6,182 nucleotides of DNA, taken from positions 1-6,182 of the forward strand of contig JBJOHV010000045.1 in the NCBI GenBank assembly GCA_046047495.1, in the 5' to 3' direction. The notes under the pieces are model-generated. The model saw only the letters and a program-made list of their open reading frames with translations. It searched no databases and was not told the origin of the DNA. The position numbers were made by a program, and so were the translations under genes. Of this stretch, positions 1 to 4,880 are shown in pieces; position 1 is the first letter of the stretch, and each line of letters starts with the position of its first letter. Source of the stretch: NORP240 sp046047495. GTDB lineage: Bacteria > Pseudomonadota > Gammaproteobacteria > Pseudomonadales > Pseudohongiellaceae.

Positions 1-311
1 TCGCGGTTGCGAAAGCCCTGCAGCAACAGGATGCGCGTACCGGCGGCGACCAGTTGCAGACGTACCACTTCGTCCAGGGTGGCGACCGCCAGACATTCGG
101 CGCCGTCAGCCATGGCGGGCGTGGACTGCTTTTCCGCTCGCATACCGATGGCGCGCGCCACTTCCTCCATGCCGTGTCCGTAGGCATTGGCCTTGATGAC
201 CGCCACCACCTTGCGGCCCGGTCCGCATTGCCGGGCATGGTGCAGATTGGCCTGCAGCGCGGAGAGGTCGATGGTTGCCCAGGCGCGCAATTCGGATGGA
301 GTACCAGCCAT
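1..311 (-). CDS. alr: Alanine racemase, N-terminal part (3' end outside window)
   Basis: PLP-dependent alanine racemase interconverts L- and D-alanine in the cytoplasm and supplies D-alanine for peptidoglycan. Only the first 103 residues are visible; the frame runs open off the left edge, and the family is usually about 360 residues. The start ATG at 309-311 is followed by the family's N-terminal pattern, with 'ATIDLSALQANL' at residues 12-23. The PLP-lysine motif 'VIKANAYGHG' spans residues 38-47, with Lys40 as the expected Schiff-base lysine. 'LAVATLDEVVRL' (74-85) and 'ILLLQGF' (94-100) match the next conserved barrel strands. Compared with the usual 'ADxFAVA' pattern there seem to be several extra residues around 56-73, before LAVA. 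The gene starts 39 bp after dnaB with only a weak CAGG ribosome binding site (318-321), so co-transcription with dnaB is likely. A catabolic paralogue (dadX) cannot be excluded by sequence, but the dnaB-alr neighbourhood favours the biosynthetic alr. Confidence 0.93.
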   Translation of the reverse strand, partial: MAGTPSELRAWATIDLSALQANLHHARQCGPGRKVVAVIKANAYGHGMEEVARAIGMRAEKQSTPAMADGAECLAVATLDEVVRLQLVAAGTRILLLQGFRNR

Positions 312-350
312 GGTCAGCCTGATCTGTGGTGATGAGGAGTGGGGAAATCG

Positions 351-1733
351 CTAGTAGCCGTGAGTATAACTGTCGTCATATTTTGGCGCGGCATAGTTTT
401 CAAAACGGGTGAAGCGGCCCACGAAGCTCAGCTTGACGGTGCCGATGGGGCCGTTGCGGTGCTTGCCGATGATGACCTCGGCCACACCTTTGTCCGGTGT
501 GTCTTCATTATAGACTTCATCCCGGTAAATGAAGGCGATGACATCGGCATCCTGTTCGATGGCGCCGGATTCCCTCAGGTCGGACATCACCGGTCGCTTG
601 TTGGGCCGTTGCTCCAGCGAACGGTTGAGCTGGGACAGGGCGATGACCGGACACTCGAATTCCCGGGCCAGCTGTTTGAGCGAGCGGGAAATCTCCGAGA
701 TCTCACCCACCCGGTTTTCCACCGTGCCCTTGACCTGCATGAGTTGCAGGTAGTCCACCACGATCATGCCCAACTGCCCTTTCTCACGGGCAACCCGACG
801 GGCCCGGGATCGCATTTCCATGGGGCTGAGACCCGGACTGTCGTCGATCAGCAGTGGCCGGTCCTTGAGGCGGGCCACGGCGGAGGTCAATTTGGGCCAG
901 TCATCCTCGTCCAGCTGGCCGGTGCGCAGCCGTCCCTGATCTATCTTGCCCAGGGACGACAGCATGCGGAACACCAGGCTCTCTGCCGGCATTTCCAGGC
1001 TGAAAACCAGCACCGGACGATCACCGGCGATCACCGCGTTCTCCACCAGGTTCATGGCAAACGCCGTCTTGCCCATGGACGGTCGTCCGGCCACGATCAC
1101 CAGGTCCGACTTCTGCCAGCCGTTGGTCATCTCGTCCAGATCCTTGTACCCGCTGGACAGTCCGGTGAGGCCGCCATCGGAAGCGGACAGCTCGTCGATG
1201 CGATCCACCACCCGCATGAGTACCGGATTGATGGGCTCAGGACTGCCTTCCCGCGGCCGGTCGTCGGCGATGTTGAAGACCTTCTGCTCCGCCTCGTCCA
1301 GCACATCGGCGGACTTGCGGCCACCGGTGTTGTAGCCGCTGTCGGCGATCTCATGGGCCACACTGATGAGTTTGCGCAGGGTGGCGCGCTCGCGGATGAT
1401 GTCGGCGTAAGCCTTGATGTTGGCGGTGCCGCGGGCATTGGCCGCCAGTTCGCCCAGGTAGTCCAGGCCCCCGGCATTGCCCAGTAACTTGAGGTCATTG
1501 AGGGCTTCCCCCAGAGTGACCACATCGATGGGCATGTTGGCTTCGCTCTGGCGCACCATCACCTCGAAAATCACCTGGTGTTCGGGACGGTAAAAATCGG
1601 CAGGTATGAGCAGATCGGCGATATTGTCCCACTCGCTGTTGTCCAGCATCAGCCCACCCAGGACCGCCTGTTCCGCATCCACGGAATTGGGTGGAATTTT
1701 CAGGGAGGCAAGGGTTGCAGTATCAGCCGGCAC
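351..1733 (-). CDS. dnaB: Replicative DNA helicase DnaB
   Basis: DnaB is the hexameric 5'-3' helicase that unwinds DNA at the replication fork and binds DnaG primase. The protein has 460 residues (E. coli about 471) and is complete. The N-terminal helical domain covers about 12-115, beginning 'KIPPNSVDAEQAVLGGLML'. A linker follows at about 155-185, then the RecA-like ATPase domain from about 186. Visible motifs are Walker A 'GRPSMGKTA' (216-224), 'FSLEMP' with probable catalytic Glu247, Walker B 'MIVVDYLQLM' (323-332), 'ALSQLNRSLEQR' (365-376), 'SDLRESGAIEQDAD' (384-397) and the arginine-finger segment 'KHRNGPIG' (424-431). There is no intein, although DnaB genes often host one. The start is GTG at 1731-1733: upstream to the in-frame stop (1776-1778) there is no ATG, GTG or TTG, and the conserved domain begins 11 residues later. 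No good Shine-Dalgarno sequence precedes it. The gene sits 24 bp past the rplI terminator U-tract and 39 bp before alr. Confidence 0.98.
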   Translation of the reverse strand: MPADTATLASLKIPPNSVDAEQAVLGGLMLDNSEWDNIADLLIPADFYRPEHQVIFEVMVRQSEANMPIDVVTLGEALNDLKLLGNAGGLDYLGELAANARGTANIKAYADIIRERATLRKLISVAHEIADSGYNTGGRKSADVLDEAEQKVFNIADDRPREGSPEPINPVLMRVVDRIDELSASDGGLTGLSSGYKDLDEMTNGWQKSDLVIVAGRPSMGKTAFAMNLVENAVIAGDRPVLVFSLEMPAESLVFRMLSSLGKIDQGRLRTGQLDEDDWPKLTSAVARLKDRPLLIDDSPGLSPMEMRSRARRVAREKGQLGMIVVDYLQLMQVKGTVENRVGEISEISRSLKQLAREFECPVIALSQLNRSLEQRPNKRPVMSDLRESGAIEQDADVIAFIYRDEVYNEDTPDKGVAEVIIGKHRNGPIGTVKLSFVGRFTRFENYAAPKYDDSYTHGY

Positions 1734-1753
1734 GATCAGACCAGGGGCAGAGG

Positions 1754-1792
1754 AAATAAAAAAGCACCACCTGTTTTACCAGAATGGTGCTT
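1754..1792 (-). terminator. Intrinsic terminator after rplI
   Basis: On the minus strand an 8-bp perfect stem, AAGCACCA (1785-1792) with TGGTGCTT (1762-1769), can extend through an internal CTG/CAG pairing (1780-1782 with 1771-1773) around a GTAAAA loop. The 3' arm runs into six consecutive U residues (1758-1763), then AUUU. This is the classic Rho-independent layout, 42 bp past the rplI stop codon. There is no T-run on the other side, so it acts only for minus-strand transcripts. It should end the rpsF-rpsR-DUF2232-rplI unit. Confidence 0.85.
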
Positions 1793-1801
1793 CAATGTCA
1801 T
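1773..1801 (-). promoter_or_regulatory. Candidate sigma70 promoter for dnaB, inside the rplI terminator
   Basis: On the minus strand, ATGACA (1796-1801, 5 of 6 matches to the TTGACA -35 consensus) is followed by exactly 17 bp and then TAAAAC (1773-1778, 4 of 6 matches to TATAAT). The expected start point, about 1765-1767, falls in the 3' arm of the terminator hairpin. A transcript from here would therefore lack the 5' arm and escape termination. The resulting leader would be about 33 nt and U-rich up to the GTG of dnaB. Something must drive dnaB past the terminator, which adds weight, but the call rests on consensus matching by eye. Confidence 0.5.
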
Positions 1802-1807
1802 GCGAGA

Positions 1808-1828
1808 ACCCGTGCCACGGCAACGGGT
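1808..1828 (-). other. Hairpin in the rplI 3' untranslated region
   Basis: Just after the rplI stop codon the minus strand carries ACCCGT paired with ACGGGT, extended by GC/GC with a single bulged T around a 4-nt loop. No U-tract follows, so it is not a terminator by itself. It may stabilise the 3' end or simply be G+C-rich spacer. It lies 15 bp from the 5' arm of the terminator at 1754-1792. Confidence 0.35.
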
Positions 1829-1833
1829 GATTT

Positions 1834-2334
1834 TCAGGCGTCCTGATCGGCCTCAGACACTTCGTCCGCGACCATGGCACCGGCGGAAGCTGCGGCCCGA
1901 ACGGACAGTTTCACCACGGCCAGGACGTCGTAATTCAGATCGATGGTGATGTCATAGTCACCCACCGCACGGATGACGCCGTGGGGCAGCTGGACTTCCG
2001 CCTTGGTGGTGTCACCACCGGCAGCATTGATGGCCTCGGCGATGTCCTTGGTGCCCACGGATCCGAACAGTTTGCCTTCGTCACCCGCGTTAACCTCGAT
2101 GGTGATCTGCAGGCCGTCGATCTTGCTGGCGCGCACCTGGGCGGCAGCCAGTTTGGCATTGTGTGCTGCCATCAGTTCCGCCTTGCGGGATTCGAACTGG
2201 GCCAGATTGTCCTTGGTGGCAGGAATGGCGATACCGAACGGAAACAGGTAATTGCGTGCATAACCGGCTCTCACGTTGGCGACGTCGCCCACATTGCCCA
2301 ACTTGCCAACTTTTTCCAGCAGTATGACGTTCAT
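1834..2334 (-). CDS. rplI: 50S ribosomal protein L9
   Basis: L9 binds 23S rRNA near the base of the L1 stalk and helps maintain reading frame and subunit fidelity. The protein has 166 residues against about 149 in E. coli. The N-terminal domain 'MNVILLEKVGKLGNVGD' and the L9 signature around 'VRAGYARNYLFPFG' (21-34) are clear. A long connecting helix covers about 41-74, and the C-terminal domain carries 'AGDEGKLFGSVGTKDIAEAI' (83-102) and 'LPHGVIRAVGDY' (116-127). The last 20 or so residues form an Ala-rich then acidic extension ('ADEVSEADQDA') beyond the E. coli end. I chose the ATG at 2332-2334 because the family begins exactly there; a longer frame to 2439 adds 35 unrelated residues. A GAGGT ribosome binding site (2342-2346) lies 7 nt upstream. 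The gene follows the DUF2232 gene by 49 bp and precedes an intrinsic terminator. Confidence 0.97.
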   Translation of the reverse strand: MNVILLEKVGKLGNVGDVANVRAGYARNYLFPFGIAIPATKDNLAQFESRKAELMAAHNAKLAAAQVRASKIDGLQITIEVNAGDEGKLFGSVGTKDIAEAINAAGGDTTKAEVQLPHGVIRAVGDYDITIDLNYDVLAVVKLSVRAAASAGAMVADEVSEADQDA

Positions 2335-2341
2335 TTGACTG

Positions 2342-2359
2342 ACCTCTTCAACCTCTTCA
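2342..2359 (-). repeat. Tandem 9-bp repeat carrying two Shine-Dalgarno cores before rplI
   Basis: The plus strand reads ACCTCTTCA twice in direct succession, which is TGAAGAGGT twice in the mRNA. Each copy contains a GAGGT ribosome-binding core. The proximal copy (2342-2346) is correctly spaced 7 nt from the rplI ATG; the distal one (2351-2355) is 16 nt away and too far for direct use at that start. The duplicated site may increase ribosome recruitment or be a chance slippage product. Confidence 0.6.
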
Positions 2360-2383
2360 ATTTTGTGTTCATGCCGCCCGGTC

Positions 2384-3220
2384 TCACACCGACGGCCGCA
2401 TGTGCTTTCTGAAATCGTACCAACTATCCACCAGCGCAAACAGGACCAGAAACTGCACGATGACCGGATATACCGTGTAAAACACCAGCAGCCACAACCC
2501 TGACATCTTCCTCATGGCGATGGTGGCATGTACCAGCGCAGTCCCCGCCAACAACAATGGCAGCGTGAAATACAGCAGCCAGGTTTCCGGCAGGATTACG
2601 CCGAACCCGCTCAGGATCAGCAATACCACCAGCGGTGCGGCCGCCTTGGGTTCGATGCGCAGGGCATGCATCTCCTGCCGAAACCCGCCGGGGTTGTACA
2701 GCACCGCCTGTTGCCAGCGTGCCACCATGAGCAACAACACCACCACACCCATGTGTACCGATGCCACCAGGGCAATCAACTCACCGGCTGTGACCGGTTG
2801 CTGGGAGCCGCTGGCCTCCAGCAGGGGGTTGATCTGCATCAGCAGCAACTCGATGATCTGGGGTTGTATCCGCAGATACAGCTCACAAATCAATCCCACG
2901 GCAACGGCGCACACAGCCGTCAACTGCCAGGACTGGGTCGCCCGCAACAGGAACGCCAGGCCGGCAACCCCGAACAAGACGATCAATGGCAGGAAATTAC
3001 CCAGCACACCGAACGCGAACACGGGATACAAGATCCAGGCAAGCAACGGCAGGCTCGCCCATCCCAACAGCAGGAGCCCTTCCTGCACTCCCTTCCTCAA
3101 CAACACCAGCGCCACCAGCACCGGGCTGAGAAAATATATCAGCGGTATGGCACCGATAAGCACCACCGCGAAGATGGCCTGCCTGCGTCCGCGCATTACG
3201 AATTCCGCAAGGCCGCGCAT
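2384..3220 (-). CDS. DUF2232/YybS-like multi-pass membrane protein, unknown function
   Basis: This is a 278-residue, very hydrophobic protein with about eight likely membrane helices, near residues 15-41, 47-65, 66-92, 98-115, 146-166, 194-212, 214-235 and 240-265. A positively charged N-terminus (RGRR, 10-13) favours a cytoplasmic start. Between helices lies 'VLYNPGGFRQEMHALRI' (173-189), which I recognise as characteristic of the gammaproteobacterial protein found at this locus. The C-terminus has 'DSWYDFRKH' (265-273). No catalytic motif is visible. From recall, Pseudomonas has a hypothetical membrane protein in the same slot between rpsR and rplI, and Bacillus YybS lies near rplI-dnaC; this context supports the DUF2232 call more than any single motif. 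The ATG at 3218-3220 has a CAGGA site (3229-3233) and begins 15 bp after the rpsR stop, so it is translated from the ribosomal-protein mRNA. Function is unknown; transport, envelope or ribosome-linked roles are all open. Confidence 0.8.
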   Translation of the reverse strand: MRGLAEFVMRGRRQAIFAVVLIGAIPLIYFLSPVLVALVLLRKGVQEGLLLLGWASLPLLAWILYPVFAFGVLGNFLPLIVLFGVAGLAFLLRATQSWQLTAVCAVAVGLICELYLRIQPQIIELLLMQINPLLEASGSQQPVTAGELIALVASVHMGVVVLLLMVARWQQAVLYNPGGFRQEMHALRIEPKAAAPLVVLLILSGFGVILPETWLLYFTLPLLLAGTALVHATIAMRKMSGLWLLVFYTVYPVIVQFLVLFALVDSWYDFRKHMRPSV

Positions 3221-3235
3221 CGTTTGGGTCCTGAT

Positions 3236-3466
3236 CTAGGCCTGGTGACTGTCCGTGTAAGGAATCAGTGCCAGGAAGCGGGCACGCTTGATGGCAGTGG
3301 ATAACTGCCGCTGATAACGTGCCTTGGTGCCAGTGATTCGGCTCGGCACGATCTTGCCGGTTTCGGAAACATAGGCCTTCAGGGTCTCAAGGTCCTTGTA
3401 ATCGATTTCCTTGATGCCTTCGGCGGTGAATTTGCAGTACTTTCGTCGTCTAAAAAAGCGGGCCAT
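3236..3466 (-). CDS. rpsR: 30S ribosomal protein S18
   Basis: S18 pairs with S6 and binds the 16S rRNA platform of the small subunit. The protein has 76 residues (E. coli 75) and is complete. It shows the family pattern throughout: 'MARFFRRRKYCKFTAEGIK' at the start, 'IDYKDLETLKAYVSETGKI' (21-39), 'PSRITGTKARYQRQLSTAIK' (41-60) and 'RARFLALIPYTD' (61-72). The ATG at 3464-3466 is preceded at 8 nt by CAGGAA (3475-3480), a fair ribosome binding site. The gene follows rpsF by 57 bp with no priB between them, unlike in E. coli. It is followed by the membrane-protein gene after 15 bp. Co-expression with rpsF matches the need for the S6:S18 heterodimer. Confidence 0.99.
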   Translation of the reverse strand: MARFFRRRKYCKFTAEGIKEIDYKDLETLKAYVSETGKIVPSRITGTKARYQRQLSTAIKRARFLALIPYTDSHQA

Positions 3467-3523
3467 GATGCTTATTCCTGAAAAATAGTGGGTTGATGAT
3501 CAACGTGCGCAATGGCGGCGGGA

Positions 3524-3970
3524 CTACTCGTCCGCCATCGCTTCATCGGCTTCTTCATCAAGCTCGTCTTCTTCATCGGCTGCCGCTGCGGCTGCCTCTT
3601 CTTCAATTCTGCGCTTCTGCTCGGCACGCACCCTGCGCTCCTTGCTCTCCCGCTCCTGCTTCAGGATCAGGGATTCGCCGGTTACGGCTTCCTTCATCTT
3701 GATGACCAGGTTACGCAGCACGGCGTCGTTGTAGCGGAACAGAGTGGTGATTTCGTTCAGCACCTCATCATTGCACTCGATGTTCATGAGCACGTAATGG
3801 GCTTTGTGGATCTTGCTGATGGGATAGGACAATTGGCGGCGTCCCCAATCCTCCAGCCGGTGCACTTTGCCGCCGGTGTCGGTGATCATCTGGGTATAAC
3901 GCTCGATCATGCCGGGCACCTGCTCACTTTGATCAGGGTGCACGAGGAATACGACTTCGTAATGTCTCAT
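3524..3970 (-). CDS. rpsF: 30S ribosomal protein S6
   Basis: S6 forms a heterodimer with S18 on the platform of the 30S subunit. The protein has 148 residues, longer than E. coli S6 (about 131-135). The globular domain (1-98) is close to E. coli, with 'MRHYEVVFLVHPDQSEQVPG' (1-20), 'HRLEDWGRRQLSYPI' (37-51) and 'HKAHYVLMNIE' (55-65). The tail is distinctive: a basic, probably helical segment (about 104-122) is followed by a strongly acidic, Ala-rich end (123-148) terminating in ADE. E. coli S6 is polyglutamylated at its C-terminus by RimK; whether that happens here cannot be seen. The ATG at 3968-3970 has a strong AAGGAGT ribosome binding site (3975-3981). It is the first gene of the ribosomal-protein unit, 151 bp after rlmB, with its own promoter and a structured leader. 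Confidence 0.99.
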   Translation of the reverse strand: MRHYEVVFLVHPDQSEQVPGMIERYTQMITDTGGKVHRLEDWGRRQLSYPISKIHKAHYVLMNIECNDEVLNEITTLFRYNDAVLRNLVIKMKEAVTGESLILKQERESKERRVRAEQKRRIEEEAAAAAADEEDELDEEADEAMADE

Positions 3971-3974
3971 AGAG

Positions 3975-4032
3975 ACTCCTTATGGTTAGCAGTCTCCCGA
4001 CGACACGGAGTGTGCGCGGTAAGACAAGGAGT
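3975..4032 (-). promoter_or_regulatory. Structured rpsF leader that can mask the ribosome binding site; probable S6:S18 binding site
   Basis: In the mRNA, ACUCCUU (4026-4032) is perfectly complementary to AAGGAGU (3975-3981), the rpsF ribosome binding site. A second short helix, GUCU (4022-4025) with AGAC (3992-3995), stacks directly on the upstream arm. Inside it is UACCG (4017-4021), followed by a small hairpin ACAC/GUGU (4010-4013 with 4003-4006). Published work on the rpsF leader describes a conserved CCG in a bulge flanked by a stem and a hairpin, mimicking the S6:S18 site in 16S rRNA, where UACCG also occurs. The placement and parts fit that motif, so translational autoregulation by S6:S18 is a reasonable inference. 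The exact fold is uncertain because CCG could also pair with the downstream CGG. Confidence 0.6.
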
Positions 4033-4045
4033 TGATATGTAATGG

Positions 4046-4065
4046 AAAACCCGGATTGCCGGGTT
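4046..4065 (-). terminator. Terminator-like hairpin between rlmB and rpsF
   Basis: On the minus strand AACCCGG (4059-4065) pairs perfectly with CCGGGTT (4048-4054) around a CAAU tetraloop, and four U residues (4046-4049) close the 3' side. The stem is short and G+C-rich, but the U-tract is weak. It lies 57 bp after the rlmB stop and could end rnr-rlmB transcripts. It also lies downstream of the predicted rpsF start point, so it would sit in the rpsF leader and could act as an attenuator. On the plus strand no T-run follows. Confidence 0.5.
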
Positions 4066-4086
4066 GACCAGGTAAAAGAGCCGGCA

Positions 4087-4115
4087 ATTCTAGTGAAACT
4101 GCCGGGCGGATGCAA
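4087..4115 (-). promoter_or_regulatory. Probable sigma70 promoter of the rpsF operon
   Basis: On the minus strand TTGCAT (4110-4115, a -35 with its TTG intact) is followed by exactly 17 bp and then TAGAAT (4087-4092, 5 of 6 matches to TATAAT). The expected start point is near 4079-4081, giving a leader of about 110 nt before rpsF. The -35 begins 6 bp past the rlmB stop codon. It is the best promoter match in the 151-bp intergenic region and is where a ribosomal-protein operon promoter is expected. Confidence 0.65.
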
Positions 4116-4121
4116 CGGTTT

Positions 4122-4880
4122 TCAGCGGACCCGGCCAGCCTGGCGCTGGCGAACCGCTTCGAACAGGCACACACCGGCGGCCACCGATACATTGAGGCTG
4201 CTGACCGACCCGGCCATGGGGATGGCCACCAGAAAGTCACAACAATCCCGGGTCAGGCGCCGCATACCCTTGCCCTCCGACCCCATGACCAGAGCCAGGG
4301 GACCGGTCAGGTCCTGCTGATAAAGGCTGACCGGCACGTCATCGCTGGTGCCCACCAGCCAGACTCCCCGTTGCTGCAGGGCCTTCAGGGTGCGACTCAG
4401 ATTGGTCACCGTCACCAGGGGCACGGCCTCCGCTGCGCCACTGGCCACCTTGCGAACCGTGGGATTGAGACCGGCGGAGTTGTTGCGTGGCACGATGACG
4501 GCATCCACCCCGGCCGCATCGGCGGTGCGCAGGCAGGCGCCCATGTTATGGGGATCGGTCACCTCGTCCAGGACCAGCAACAGGGGATCGTGATCCAGGC
4601 CATCCAGCAACTGGGTGAGATAGGCCTCGTCCTTGTCGGACTCCGCCGCGGAACAGCGTGCCGCCACTCCCTGGTGTACGCCGCCCGGGGTCTGGTCCAG
4701 GACCTGCCGGGGCACGGTTTCCACCTGCACGCCGGCCGCCTGGGCCAGGGACAGGACAGACTCCATACGGGCATCATGCCGTCCCTGCAGGACCAGCAGG
4801 CGTTCCACGGATGCGGGCTGGCGCTTCAACAATTCGGTGACCGCATGTATGCCAACCACCCACTGGGTCCCGTCGGGCAT
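4122..4880 (-). CDS. rlmB: 23S rRNA (guanosine-2'-O-)-methyltransferase RlmB
   Basis: RlmB is a SpoU-family (SPOUT) enzyme that uses S-adenosylmethionine to methylate the ribose of G2251 in the 23S rRNA P-loop. The protein has 252 residues (E. coli 243) and is complete. The N-terminal substrate-binding domain begins 'WVVGIHAVTELLKR' (7-20) and includes 'GGVHQGVAAR' (66-75). The trefoil-knot domain carries motif 1 'VTDPHNMGACLRTADAAG' (107-124), motif 2 'LVMGSEGKGMRRLT' (197-210) and motif 3 'IPMAGSVSSLNVSVA' (220-234). These include Asn112, Arg118, Glu202, Ser228 and Asn230, the positions normally conserved in SpoU enzymes. The ATG (4878-4880) overlaps the rnr stop as TGATG, with an AGGAG site at 4887-4891, so translation is probably coupled. 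TrmH is a paralogous alternative, but the N-terminal domain and the rnr neighbour identify RlmB. Confidence 0.97.
   Translation of the reverse strand: MPDGTQWVVGIHAVTELLKRQPASVERLLVLQGRHDARMESVLSLAQAAGVQVETVPRQVLDQTPGGVHQGVAARCSAAESDKDEAYLTQLLDGLDHDPLLLVLDEVTDPHNMGACLRTADAAGVDAVIVPRNNSAGLNPTVRKVASGAAEAVPLVTVTNLSRTLKALQQRGVWLVGTSDDVPVSLYQQDLTGPLALVMGSEGKGMRRLTRDCCDFLVAIPMAGSVSSLNVSVAAGVCLFEAVRQRQAGRVR

Noticed and set aside
339..1487. 382-residue plus-strand open frame opposite dnaB
   Set aside because: It is entirely antisense to an unmistakable DnaB. Its His/Gly/Gln-rich sequence has no recognisable domain, and long antisense frames are expected from G+C-biased third positions.
2335..2439. 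Possible 35-residue N-terminal extension of L9
   Set aside because: The L9 family starts exactly at MNVILLEKV. The extension overlaps the end of the membrane-protein gene, and the ribosome binding site lies just before 2334.
2528..3304. 258-residue plus-strand frame opposite the membrane-protein gene, very rich in Gln and His
   Set aside because: The Gln/His richness is simply the reverse complement of Leu/Val/Ala codons in the transmembrane protein; there is no independent coding evidence.
3492..3504. Near-perfect palindrome GTTGATGATCAAC between rpsF and rpsR
   Set aside because: It is very short with at most a 3-nt loop, and it is not close enough to a strong U-tract to be a terminator; it could be chance. 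No known operator matches it.
4064..4092. Plus-strand TTGACC as a -35 element
   Set aside because: No acceptable -10 lies at 16-18 bp and no plus-strand gene follows; it is part of the hairpin arm at 4059-4065.
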